The notes: a model not told the origin generated them from the sequence alone. Shown: positions 1-6,199, counted from the first letter of the stretch. The stretch: DNA of 13,387 nt from an uncultured Gammaproteobacteria bacterium (GCA_905480305.1 CAJQPV010000035.1:1-13387); one strand, 5' to 3'. Translations and numbers: made by a program.

Positions 1-299
1 AGCATTTCGCCGTTGCTGTCAATGCGCAACTCACGGGCTGTCGGTACTCTTGCCAGTACATAGGCCGACAGTAACACCATCAGCTGCTGATTATCGTTAT
101 GCATGGCGGTCAGCATCTTGTCGCCGACAATCTGGCAACGCTGTTCCTGGTTCGGGTTTTGCACCCACTCACGACTCATTTGCCAACCGTTGTCCATATC
201 CTTGTCAATCCTGTCAAAAAATTCACCGGCCTCGGAAATAATTTGCTGCGGAACAGTGATAGGATATATCTGGTCTTCAATAACAACTTTTAAAATCAT
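1..299 (-). CDS. Conserved-looking protein of unknown function, C-terminus cut by window edge
   Basis: Reading leftward from an ATG at 297-299, an open frame of 99 codons runs off the left edge with no stop. The protein begins MILKVVIEDQ and is acidic and helix-friendly. It has the stretch GWQMSREWVQNP around residues 39-50 and a single cysteine near residue 56. There is no signal peptide and no obvious membrane segment. AGG lies about nine bases before the start as a weak ribosome-binding site. The overlapping rightward frames between 50 and 312 look like shadows, because this frame has the better start context and a natural amino-acid mix. I do not recognise a named family. It is divergent from the hydroxylase gene at 380, so the 80-bp gap may hold promoters for both. 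Confidence 0.7.
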   Translation of the reverse strand, partial: MILKVVIEDQIYPITVPQQIISEAGEFFDRIDKDMDNGWQMSREWVQNPNQEQRCQIVGDKMLTAMHNDNQQLMVLLSAYVLARVPTARELRIDSNGEM

Positions 300-379
300 A
301 CGAGCGACCTGATTCCTGATAGCCGGGGATTCAAGGCTGTTATTTTAACCCATACACGCCGGTACATGCAGGATTACCC

Positions 380-1054
380 ATGCTCACACAAATCAGTCAG
401 GTTCTTGACCAGCAGCAACTTGAGGCGGTACGCAACATCATCGCAACAGGAAAGTTTGCCGATGGCAGTGCGTCTGCAGGCATGGCTGCAAAGCGGGTCA
501 AGCACAACGAAGAACTGGCGCTGGACCAGGTCCACCTGAAAGACCTCAACAACCTCGTCATGGGCAGCCTGGTCAAACACCCGACTTATCGCAGTGCGGC
601 ATTACCGCTAAAAGTTGCCGCCCCCTACTACGCCCACTACACCGCAGGCATGTCCTACGGCGAGCACGTCGACGACCCGGTCATGGGTAGCGGCACCGAA
701 CTGTACCGCTCGGATATATCCATTACCGTGTTTCTCAGCAATCCCGATGAATACGCTGGCGGCGAACTGGTTATCCAGACATCTTTTGGCGAACAACAGG
801 TAAAACTGCCAGCCGGGGACGCCATCCTCTACCCGTCTTCCAGCACTCACCGGGTTGCCGAAGTCACCCGCGGTGAACGACTGGTTGCGGTAAGCTGGGT
901 ACAAAGCCTGGTACAGGAACCCGAGAAACGTGCCCTGCTGCATGACATGAACCAGGCACGGGAAACGCTGCTGCGGGACAAACCGGCCGCCGAAGAGACG
1001 CGACAGGTAAACCAGTCTTACATAAACCTTGTGAGGATGTGGGCAAACATCTAG
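380..1054 (+). CDS. PKHD-type Fe(II)/2-oxoglutarate hydroxylase (YbiX/PiuC family)
   Basis: The 224-aa protein has the length and layout of the bacterial PKHD-type hydroxylases (YbiX, PiuC), which carry a prolyl-4-hydroxylase-like double-stranded beta-helix. The iron triad is visible: His96 and Asp98 in GEHVDDP, and His157 in SSSTHRVAEV. The 2-oxoglutarate-binding arginine is Arg167 in GERLVAVSW. The family signature AGGELVI is at about 126-132, and the C-terminal third is a helical extension typical of the family. No signal peptide is seen, so it should be cytoplasmic. The substrate of the family is unknown; in Pseudomonas, piuC is iron-regulated and lies beside a siderophore receptor. No receptor gene is visible here. 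The start is preceded by AGGA. The gene converges on the 169-aa oxygenase gene, 18 bp away. Confidence 0.93.
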   Translation: MLTQISQVLDQQQLEAVRNIIATGKFADGSASAGMAAKRVKHNEELALDQVHLKDLNNLVMGSLVKHPTYRSAALPLKVAAPYYAHYTAGMSYGEHVDDPVMGSGTELYRSDISITVFLSNPDEYAGGELVIQTSFGEQQVKLPAGDAILYPSSSTHRVAEVTRGERLVAVSWVQSLVQEPEKRALLHDMNQARETLLRDKPAAEETRQVNQSYINLVRMWANI

Positions 1055-1072
1055 GCATACACCGCATCCTGA

Positions 1073-1582
1073 TTACTCATCCCCTGCCGGACCAACGTTC
1101 ATACCGACAGAAAGGCGCAACCCGGAACCAAGATGCGCGGTAACCTCGTGCATCAGCTGCGGTGAAAACATCACCAGCTTGCCCGCCTGCGGATGTACCC
1201 TCAACTGCTTGTCCGCATCGTGCAACATCAGGTCGCCGGAATTCCCGGGAACACGAATATAGTAAACCGCCGAGAGCAGCTCATCATTCTCATCGTGGTG
1301 GTGCATTGCAGTACGGTGGCCCGGCTCCATGGCGTTAAACCAGAAACCGGCCTTCAGATTATCTGCGGGTACAGCCAGCAGCTTCGCCGCCTGCTGTTGC
1401 AGCACGTCCAGCACCACGTTTATTTCAGGAATATCGGCCTCGTCCGCATAGATATTCTCGAAGCGGCCCTCAAAATGATGCGACTGCCTTATCCGGTCCG
1501 TCCCGTATAACACCATAAACCGGTCATACAGGCGTGCATTAAGGCTGCCCGCGTTTTCTAATGTAAATTCCTGAAAAAGCAT
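1073..1582 (-). CDS. Small putative 2OG-Fe(II) oxygenase (169 aa)
   Basis: This compact protein shows a cupin-like double-stranded beta-helix core with the 2OG/Fe(II) oxygenase facial triad. The HxD motif is in MHHHDEND (His95 and Asp97 are the best choice), the distal His145 is in LMHEVTAH, and Arg156 is in GLRLSVGMN, eleven residues later. The segment SAVYYIRVPGNSGDL (104-118) resembles the strand following HxD in 2OG-FeII_Oxy_5-like proteins. There is no signal peptide or membrane segment, and no cysteine. It is the second of three oxygenases of this superfamily upstream of dsrA; the three share only the triad and differ in length and motif spacing. Substrate unknown. It is divergent from the rspA-like gene at 1767, across a 184-bp gap. 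Confidence 0.85.
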   Translation of the reverse strand: MLFQEFTLENAGSLNARLYDRFMVLYGTDRIRQSHHFEGRFENIYADEADIPEINVVLDVLQQQAAKLLAVPADNLKAGFWFNAMEPGHRTAMHHHDENDELLSAVYYIRVPGNSGDLMLHDADKQLRVHPQAGKLVMFSPQLMHEVTAHLGSGLRLSVGMNVGPAGDE

Positions 1583-1647
1583 CTATATCCTGCCCTGCGA
1601 CACTCCAGGGTGAGTATTTTACCTGCTCCAGATGCGTCTCTGAAGCC

Positions 1648-1678
1648 TTGCTCAGGCACACAAGCCCCACGATATACT
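1648..1678 (+). promoter_or_regulatory. Possible sigma70-type promoter for the rspA-like gene
   Basis: TTGCTC at 1648-1653 and TATACT at 1673-1678 resemble -35 and -10 hexamers, but the 19-bp spacer is longer than ideal. They lie about 90 bases upstream of the rspA-like start at 1767, within the 184-bp gap that also serves the divergent oxygenase gene. This is inferred from sequence resemblance only. Confidence 0.28.
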
Positions 1679-1766
1679 CCATTTGAGAGATATTCCGATG
1701 ACGCGCACATTGTAATACTACTCGACAATGAAAATTCCTTTCTTAATCTGAAACAGGAGTAAAGAA

Positions 1767-2102
1767 ATGGCACTGGAAGTTAATGGCAAGAGTATTGAGA
1801 CTGATGGCAATGGCAACCTTACAGACCCGCACAGCTGGAATGAAGATGTCGCCAGGGCACTCGCTGCAGAAGACGGCATCGAACTGGCCCAGGAGCACTG
1901 GGACGTCATCAATTACCTGCGCACAGAATACACCGAGAATAACGAACAGCCCATGGAGCGTGCGATCAACAAGGGCATGTCCAAGGTTTGGGGCAGAAAA
2001 GTCACCAGCAAGGACCTCTATGACCTGTTCCCGCTGGCACCCAGCAAGCAGGGAAACAAGATTGCAGGCCTGCCATACGTCGCACGTAAAGGTGGCTATT
2101 AA
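1767..2102 (+). CDS. rspA: RspA-type DsrC paralogue without cysteines
   Basis: The 111-aa product aligns end to end with DsrC/TusE proteins. It has the N-terminal MALEVNGKSIETDGNGNL block, the helix with HWDVINYLRTEY (44-55), and the C-terminal LYDLFPLAPSKQGNKIAGLP block. It has no cysteine at all. Where DsrC has CysB this protein has Asn (GNKIAG), and it ends in KGGY instead of the CysA-bearing tail GCV. It therefore cannot carry or transfer persulfide sulfur. Cysteine-free DsrC homologues have been grouped as RspA (regulatory sulfur-related protein), proposed to have a regulatory role. AGGAG lies ten bases before ATG. It is a stand-alone unit, closed by the terminator at 2154-2188. The name rests on family class, not on a characterised orthologue. 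Confidence 0.9.
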   Translation: MALEVNGKSIETDGNGNLTDPHSWNEDVARALAAEDGIELAQEHWDVINYLRTEYTENNEQPMERAINKGMSKVWGRKVTSKDLYDLFPLAPSKQGNKIAGLPYVARKGGY

Positions 2103-2153
2103 GTCCAGCGGTTCAGCAGCAATCGGCAGTCACAGAAATTTTCGACTTCCAAT

Positions 2154-2188
2154 AAAAAAGCCGCAGCCTTTCGGCATGCGGCTTTTTT
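2154..2188. terminator. Bidirectional intrinsic terminator
   Basis: A 12-bp perfect stem (AAAAAAGCCGCA at 2154-2165 paired with 2177-2188) encloses an 11-base segment that can pair further as GCC/GGC around TTTC. It has an A-tract on one side and a T-tract on the other, so it can end transcripts from both directions. It sits between the rspA-like gene, ending at 2102, and the convergent leftward gene, ending at 2217. Confidence 0.9.
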
Positions 2189-2216
2189 AATAGCCTGTTA
2201 GATCAAGTATACAGAT

Positions 2217-2420
2217 CTAGCGGTGCGAACCCTTCTCCGTATGCGCCATGTCAACCAGCTTGTTGGCGAGGTCCATATATTCCTGACGAAAGCCTTGCAA
2301 CAGGTGGCCTTTCTCAGCAGCAAAATAGTCTTCCATTTCGACGCCATTCTCATGCTCGAAGTCCATAAACTTCTTCTGCATTTCCAGCATCTTTGTAATC
2401 AGCTCCTGTTTCTCACTCAT
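2217..2420 (-). CDS. Small acidic protein of unknown function (67 aa)
   Basis: A short, highly charged, probably all-helical protein beginning MSEKQELITKMLEMQKKF and ending HTEKGSHR. It has no cysteine, signal peptide or membrane segment. I chose the ATG at 2420 because GGAGA precedes it at good spacing. The upstream ATG at 2561 would add 47 residues of poor composition and overlap the Cas6-like gene by 14 bp. A 127-bp gap separates it from the end of the Cas6-like gene, so it may have its own promoter. It is the last leftward gene before the shared terminator at 2154-2188. I do not recognise a named domain. Its heptad-like hydrophobic spacing would suit a small helical bundle or an adaptor, but that is inference. 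Confidence 0.75.
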   Translation of the reverse strand: MSEKQELITKMLEMQKKFMDFEHENGVEMEDYFAAEKGHLLQGFRQEYMDLANKLVDMAHTEKGSHR

Positions 2421-2547
2421 GACAGATTCTCCAGATTCAGGTAATTTCAAATAGTAGGCATCGGTTATTTGCTTACTATAGCCACTGGTCAGGGTCGGTA
2501 ATATATCCCGAATGGGCAGTTTTGCCGGATAAACAGCCTGCCGGGAA

Positions 2548-3243
2548 TTACTGTTCACCATCAGCTTCTTTTACCGGCTTGATACCCTTGTGCGGCAGAA
2601 AGATTCCACACCCATGGATTCGGCCACTACCCACGCCGGTCTGCTGCAGGCGTACCGACTGCTCCGGCTCAAGATCAGCAACCATCAAGCTGCGGGTAAA
2701 CACCGGGCCATCGGGAAAATTCATGGTATGCGTAATGCCGCCCAGCATCTTCCTGCAAGGAATATTCAGTTCCTGCAGGCGGGCAGCCGTTTCTTCAAGA
2801 AACTCTGCTTCATCCAGTTCTTCCCGGGTAACCACATAACGCGCAAACAATGTCGGCAAACTGGACAACATGAACAGGTCAGACTTGCCAATCTCCAGCG
2901 GATGTCCTTCAATATCCAGCGTTTCGCCGCGCAACGCCTGTGCATCCTGCAAGCGACTTTTAGGTACACGCAGGCGCATGCGCGTACGCCTTGAAAGGTG
3001 TAATAACTCGTTCTCAACGTTCTCCGGGCGAAACCAGCCATTACCGGATGCTGCACCGTGGATCAGGTGAACGCCGGCATGCGCCTCGTCTTGCAGCCAC
3101 GGCAGCCGCTCCAGCAGCGCAGAGGAAAGTGAATGCGCATGGTCCAGCGGGATGGTCGGACAACCGATTTTGAAAGCCACATCAACCACATCATCTGGGA
3201 TAGCAAATTCGCCTTTGTTGTCTTTTTCATCATTCCAAAACAT
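2548..3243 (-). CDS. Cas6/Cmx6-like RAMP-fold protein, stand-alone
   Basis: The 231-aa protein matches my knowledge of the MYXAN-type Cas6 (Cmx6) family. It has an N-terminal DVVDVAFKIGCPTIPLDHAHSL (18-39), LPWL at 47-50, VHLIHGAASGNGW (58-70), and LSRRTRMRLRVP (83-94). The arginine-containing RSLMVADLEPEQSVRLQ block spans 184-200. The terminal glycine-rich loop GVGSGRIHGCGIFLPHK (203-219) is typical of RAMP RNA-binding folds. Cas6 cleaves CRISPR precursor RNA; His35, His37, His59 and His62 are candidates for a general acid/base. No CRISPR repeat array and no other cas gene lie in this window, and the neighbours are sulfur-oxidation and oxygenase genes. It lies 32 bp downstream of the 64-aa gene, so they are probably co-transcribed. 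The family call is strong from motifs; RNase activity here is inference. Confidence 0.82.
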   Translation of the reverse strand: MFWNDEKDNKGEFAIPDDVVDVAFKIGCPTIPLDHAHSLSSALLERLPWLQDEAHAGVHLIHGAASGNGWFRPENVENELLHLSRRTRMRLRVPKSRLQDAQALRGETLDIEGHPLEIGKSDLFMLSSLPTLFARYVVTREELDEAEFLEETAARLQELNIPCRKMLGGITHTMNFPDGPVFTRSLMVADLEPEQSVRLQQTGVGSGRIHGCGIFLPHKGIKPVKEADGEQ

Positions 3244-3275
3244 AATTTTAAGTACTCTATGTATCTCTCTGTTTA

Positions 3276-3470
3276 TTAGTTACTTTGTGCAGCAGAAAAA
3301 GCGGCTTCCAGACGGTCTTCCCAGTCCTGCGGGGTATCCGGGAAAGGCGGTTTCACATCCATACGGAAAAACATTTCACCGCCGCGAGCGCGTTCCACAA
3401 CCTCCTGTTTCAGGCCTTCAAATGACTCAAGGTCATGTCGCTGCAACAATATTTCACTCAACCAGAGCAT
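3276..3470 (-). CDS. Small protein of unknown function (64 aa), coupled to tauD-like gene
   Basis: The protein begins MLWLSEILLQRHDLESFEGLK. It contains VVERARGGEMFFRMDVKPPFPDTPQDWEDRLEA in two consecutive well-ordered stretches (25-42 and 43-57), a composition typical of a real folded small protein. It has no cysteine, no signal peptide and only a short hydrophobic start. Its ATG lies two bases after the stop of the TauD-like gene, so the two are very likely translationally coupled. The Cas6-like gene follows 32 bp downstream. I do not recognise a named domain. The tight spacing suggests a joint function with the dioxygenase or the Cas6-like protein. Confidence 0.78.
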   Translation of the reverse strand: MLWLSEILLQRHDLESFEGLKQEVVERARGGEMFFRMDVKPPFPDTPQDWEDRLEAAFSAAQSN

Positions 3471-3472
3471 AG

Positions 3473-4444
3473 TTAAACCTCGTCATTCATTATACGTTTG
3501 ACGCCGGTGCCACGAATTCGTTCATGGTAGCGCGCACGATACAACAGGCGTTCCTGACCGGCCGCTGCATCATCGGCAAACGCCTCACGCTTGTGCAGCA
3601 CATTATTGCAGATAATTCCCTGACCGGCGCGCAGGCGGTGTCTGATTATACAGGGTGAATCACTGGCCAGCAGTTCGCTCAGAAACCCCACTGCCTGATG
3701 TGTCAGCGAATCACTGTTCCACTCGATGCTGCGAGTACGCGCGGTATAGCGCATATGCAGTGCGCCGCTATCATCTGCAACCGAAAACACCGGCCCGGAT
3801 TGCGCCGCGCGCAACTCGATGCCTGCCTCAATATTGGCCGGAATGGTCATGGCATCCGGCCGCATCAGCGCCCTTATATAGTCAGGATTCTCGTCACGCA
3901 GTAACAGGTAAGCAATCTCCGGGTCCAGAAACAGGTTGTCGCCGCCACTGGCGGAAGTCGAGACACAGTGCATAACGATGCCGCGCACCTGCTCATTCAA
4001 GCGGTTGTAATAGCCATCGGTATGCCAGTTCAACGGACGATTGGTATAGGGAATGTAGTGCGTGCCGGCAACTGCCTCAACCACCCGCAGTGAGGTAATA
4101 CTGTCTTCGTCCGCACGCAGGTTCATATCCAGCGTTTCCAGACCAAACTGCCTGCCCAGCGCACGAACCGCCGACTTGTCCGTGTCAGCTTCACCTGTCA
4201 CCGTGTAGATAGCCAGGTTAAGCTTGCCACAACGCTCCATGATGGCGGCATGCTCAGCCAGCGAAAGTGCCGCAGCATTTTGCACCGGCACCACAGCATC
4301 AGCCGCCATTGCACTATAGTTATCGAGCTTGGCAGAACGCCACCGCTGATAGTCCTGTTCGCGGTCGAGTTGAAACGGTTGGTATGTGGGTGATGAATTC
4401 GACATAAATGGCCAGCTGATATTATGAGTCCGATATTTTTTCAT
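3473..4444 (-). CDS. TauD/TfdA-type Fe(II)/2OG dioxygenase family protein
   Basis: The C-terminal two thirds are TauD/TfdA-like. HTD (His141, Asp143) is in LNWHTDGYYN, the distal His284 is in NNVLHKREAF, and Arg299 or Arg303 in RLLYRARYHER is the likely 2-oxoglutarate anchor. The 60-residue segment before the HTD motif contains VRALGRQFGLETLDMNLRAD, and IPYTNRPLNWHTD is strongly family-like. The substrate is unknown; taurine or another sulfonate would be tempting in a sulfur locus, but the sequence does not show it. The start is uncertain: neither the ATG at 4444 nor the ATG at 4405 (MSNSSPTY) has a good ribosome-binding site. The MKKYRTHNISWPF extension may be untranslated. It heads a leftward operon with the 64-aa and Cas6-like genes and is divergent from dsrA. 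Confidence 0.88.
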   Translation of the reverse strand: MKKYRTHNISWPFMSNSSPTYQPFQLDREQDYQRWRSAKLDNYSAMAADAVVPVQNAAALSLAEHAAIMERCGKLNLAIYTVTGEADTDKSAVRALGRQFGLETLDMNLRADEDSITSLRVVEAVAGTHYIPYTNRPLNWHTDGYYNRLNEQVRGIVMHCVSTSASGGDNLFLDPEIAYLLLRDENPDYIRALMRPDAMTIPANIEAGIELRAAQSGPVFSVADDSGALHMRYTARTRSIEWNSDSLTHQAVGFLSELLASDSPCIIRHRLRAGQGIICNNVLHKREAFADDAAAGQERLLYRARYHERIRGTGVKRIMNDEV

Positions 4445-4490
4445 ACACGACTTTATTGAAAAATATTTTGTAGCTCAGCCAGTTAGAAAT

Positions 4491-4513
4491 GCATGTCATT
4501 CTCATTAACATTT
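4491..4513. promoter_or_regulatory. Fur-box-like sequence
   Basis: The segment GTCATTCTCATTAACATTT contains ATTCTCATT, one perfect half of the common gammaproteobacterial Fur operator, with a degenerate other half. It lies 47 bp upstream of the longer tauD-like start and 86 bp upstream of the shorter one. An iron-responsive repressor site would fit an Fe(II)-dependent oxygenase gene. Only one half-site is good, so this is a weak call. Confidence 0.35.
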
Positions 4514-4639
4514 GCTTTTTTTCGCACCATTGCAGCTGCCCGGAAAACACTAAAAAGCATTTAAGTGCACGTTAATATAAGAGAAAATACTACTCGCATT
4601 AGTAAAGCACCATGTAGCAACTAACTACAGGAATTTAAA

Positions 4640-4645
4640 TATAAT
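4640..4645 (+). promoter_or_regulatory. Possible -10 element upstream of dsrA
   Basis: A perfect TATAAT hexamer occurs here, about 207 bases upstream of the dsrA start, within an AT-rich stretch. The region 16-18 bp further upstream (4616-4623, around GCAACT) does not resemble a -35 box. A promoter here would need an activator or another sigma contact, and would give a leader of roughly 200 bases that includes the inverted repeats. Confidence 0.3.
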
Positions 4646-4745
4646 TTTTGCCAATACCCATTTCGGGGTACAGGCCTATAACCGCGCCACCCCATGGGTA
4701 GGATATGTTCGCACCGGCTACCAACCCTAGAATGCCCTTAATCAA

Positions 4746-4764
4746 GAGTTAGCGGTAGTAACTC
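4746..4764. repeat. Inverted repeat upstream of dsrA (possible operator)
   Basis: GAGTTA at 4746-4751 and TAACTC at 4759-4764 form a perfect 6-bp dyad around a 7-base centre (GCGGTAG). The full width of 19 bp suits a dimeric helix-turn-helix regulator. It is about 88 bp upstream of dsrA. Confidence 0.45.
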
Positions 4765-4782
4765 ACTGATTTAAACGTTGTC

Positions 4783-4812
4783 CGCGACACACTGACCGGG
4801 CGACAAGTCGCG
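4783..4812 (+). repeat. Overlapping alternative hairpins in the dsrA leader
   Basis: GCGAC occurs twice, at 4784-4788 and 4800-4804, followed by the complementary GTCGC at 4807-4811. GTCGCG can pair with the first copy (CGCGAC, 6-bp stem, 18-base loop). GTCGC can instead pair with the second copy (5-bp stem, 2-base loop). The two structures are mutually exclusive and lie 40 bases upstream of the dsrA start. Confidence 0.45.
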
Positions 4813-4851
4813 AACTTGATGGTGTAGAAAACAAATTCTCAGGAGATCACC

Positions 4852-6117
4852 ATGGCCAAGAACAATTATCCAACACCGATGCTCGACAACCTGGAAACCG
4901 GTCCGTGGCCGAGTTTCATTACCGGCATCAAGCGTCTGCGTGACGAACATCCGGACGAGCGTATCAACAACGTGACCAACGGCCTGCTTGGCCAGCTGGA
5001 ACATTCCTACGAAACCCGCAAGGGTTACTGGAAAGGCGGCACGGTCAGTGTTTATGGTTATGGTGGTGGCATCATCCCGCGCTTCTCTGAAGTCGCTGAT
5101 GCTTTCCCGGAATCCAGGGAGTTCCATACCCTGCGTGTCCAGCCGCCGGCAGGTAATTTCTACACCACCGATATGCTGCGACAGCTCGGTGACAGCTGGG
5201 AGAAACACGGCTCCGGCCTGGTGACCTTCCACGGTCAGACCGGCAACATCATGTTCATCGGTTCAACCACCGAAAACACCCAGCATTTCTTTGACGAGAT
5301 CAACGAGTACGGCTGGGATCTTGGCGGCGCCGGTCCTTGCGTACGTACCGCCATGTCCTGTGTCGGTGGTGCACGTTGCGAGATGTCAAACTGCAACGAG
5401 CATGGAATCCACCGCTGGATGGTAAACAACTTCACCGATGATGTGCATCGCCCCGCCCTGCCTTACAAGTTCAAGTTCAAGGTCTCCGGTTGCCCGAACG
5501 ATTGCCAGAACGCAATTGAGCGCTCCGACTTCGCCATCATCGGCACCTGGCGTGATGACATGAAGGTCAACCAGGATGAAATCAAGAACTACATCGCAAA
5601 GAAAGGCCGTCAGTACATCATTGACAACGTCATCACACGTTGCCCGACGCAGGCCATCGCACTTGATGACAACGACGACTTCATTATTGATAACCACAAC
5701 TGTGTACGTTGCATGCATTGCCTGAACGTTATGCCGAAGGCACTGCACCCTGGCGATGACAAGGGTGTCACCATCCTTATCGGCGGCAAGCGCACTCTGA
5801 AGATCGGCGATCTCATGGGCACCGTGGTGGTACCGTTCAAGAAGCTGGAAACCGAAGAAGATTACGAAAGCCTGCAGGAAATGGCTGAAGACATAATCGA
5901 CTTCTGGGCAGAAAACGGTCTGGAGCACGAGCGTTGCGGTGAAATGATCGAACGTATCGGCCTGGTGAACTTCCTCGAAGGCATCGGTATCGATGTTGAC
6001 CCGAACATGGTCGGCAGCCCGCGTCAAAGTTCCTATGTCCGCATGGACGGCTGGGATGAAGAAGCCGAAAAATGGTTTGAGAGAAAGCGTGAAGAAAAAC
6101 TCGCTGCCTCTGCGTAA
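4852..6117 (+). CDS. dsrA: Dissimilatory sulfite reductase alpha subunit DsrA
   Basis: The 421-aa product has the length of oxidative-type DsrA. With DsrB it forms the alpha2beta2 siroheme enzyme of the cytoplasm, which in sulfur oxidisers releases sulfite from DsrC-bound sulfur. The siroheme-[4Fe-4S] ligands fit C-x5-C at Cys170 and Cys176 and C-x3-C at Cys214 and Cys218 (SGCPNDC). The inserted ferredoxin domain has Cys264 (RCPTQAI) and Cys284, Cys287 and Cys290 (NCVRCMHC), giving a second [4Fe-4S] cluster. KGGTVSVYGYGGGIIPRFSE at 61-80 is a strongly conserved DsrA block. The ATG has an excellent AGGAG at eight bases. It is first in the operon and its regulation is likely set in the 407-bp leader region. 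dsrB follows after 82 bp. Confidence 0.98.
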   Translation: MAKNNYPTPMLDNLETGPWPSFITGIKRLRDEHPDERINNVTNGLLGQLEHSYETRKGYWKGGTVSVYGYGGGIIPRFSEVADAFPESREFHTLRVQPPAGNFYTTDMLRQLGDSWEKHGSGLVTFHGQTGNIMFIGSTTENTQHFFDEINEYGWDLGGAGPCVRTAMSCVGGARCEMSNCNEHGIHRWMVNNFTDDVHRPALPYKFKFKVSGCPNDCQNAIERSDFAIIGTWRDDMKVNQDEIKNYIAKKGRQYIIDNVITRCPTQAIALDDNDDFIIDNHNCVRCMHCLNVMPKALHPGDDKGVTILIGGKRTLKIGDLMGTVVVPFKKLETEEDYESLQEMAEDIIDFWAENGLEHERCGEMIERIGLVNFLEGIGIDVDPNMVGSPRQSSYVRMDGWDEEAEKWFERKREEKLAASA

Positions 6118-6150
6118 CAAGCCAGCCGCTGAATCAAGGCAGTCCCGGTG

Positions 6151-6162
6151 CCCTGCACAGGG
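6151..6162 (+). repeat. Small hairpin in the dsrA-dsrB gap
   Basis: CCCTG and CAGGG form a 5-bp perfect stem around CA in the 82-bp gap between dsrA and dsrB. GTCCC and GGGAT nearby offer alternative pairing. No T-tract follows, so it is not a terminator; it could protect or process mRNA ends. Weak call. Confidence 0.3.
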
Positions 6163-6199
6163 ATTTGTTAAATAAAATACAGAAATACAGGAGAATCTC

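Larger units (their letters stand above)
4445..4851. other. Divergent control region between the tauD-like gene and dsrA
   Basis: About 400 bp with no convincing gene. The left half (4445-4660) is AT-rich; the right half becomes GC-richer towards dsrA. It contains the Fur-like site, the consensus -10 hexamer and the inverted repeats listed separately. There is also a pair of distant complementary 7-mers, TACCCAT at 4655-4661 and ATGGGTA at 4694-4700, that could fold the transcript leader. A strong ribosome-binding site (CAGGAGATCACC) directly precedes the dsrA start. No tRNA, no repeat array and no transposon end is seen. Confidence 0.75.

Noticed and set aside
1193..1510. Rightward 105-codon frame opposite the 169-aa oxygenase
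   Set aside because: The leftward product has a full 2OG/Fe(II) triad; the rightward frame has no recognisable motif and no ribosome-binding site.
2421..2561. N-terminal extension of the 67-aa gene to the ATG at 2561
   Set aside because: It overlaps the Cas6-like gene, has a weaker ribosome-binding site, and its residues look like translated non-coding DNA. The ATG at 2420 has GGAGA at proper distance.
2548..3243. CRISPR array accompanying the Cas6-like gene
   Set aside because: I looked on both sides for regularly spaced direct repeats of 25-40 bases and saw none anywhere in the window.
4648..4682. TTGCCA and TATAAC as a dsrA promoter
   Set aside because: The spacer between the two hexamers is 23 bp, too long for sigma70.
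4705..4752. 15-codon leader-peptide ORF upstream of dsrA (MFAPATNPRMPLIKS)
   Set aside because: The AGGA is only two bases from the ATG, there is no run of regulatory codons, and such short frames are common by chance. Its stop overlaps the dyad at 4746, which I find the simpler signal.
4749..4777. TTAGCG and TAAACG as a dsrA promoter
   Set aside because: Spacing is 17 bp, but each hexamer matches consensus at only about three positions, which is chance level.
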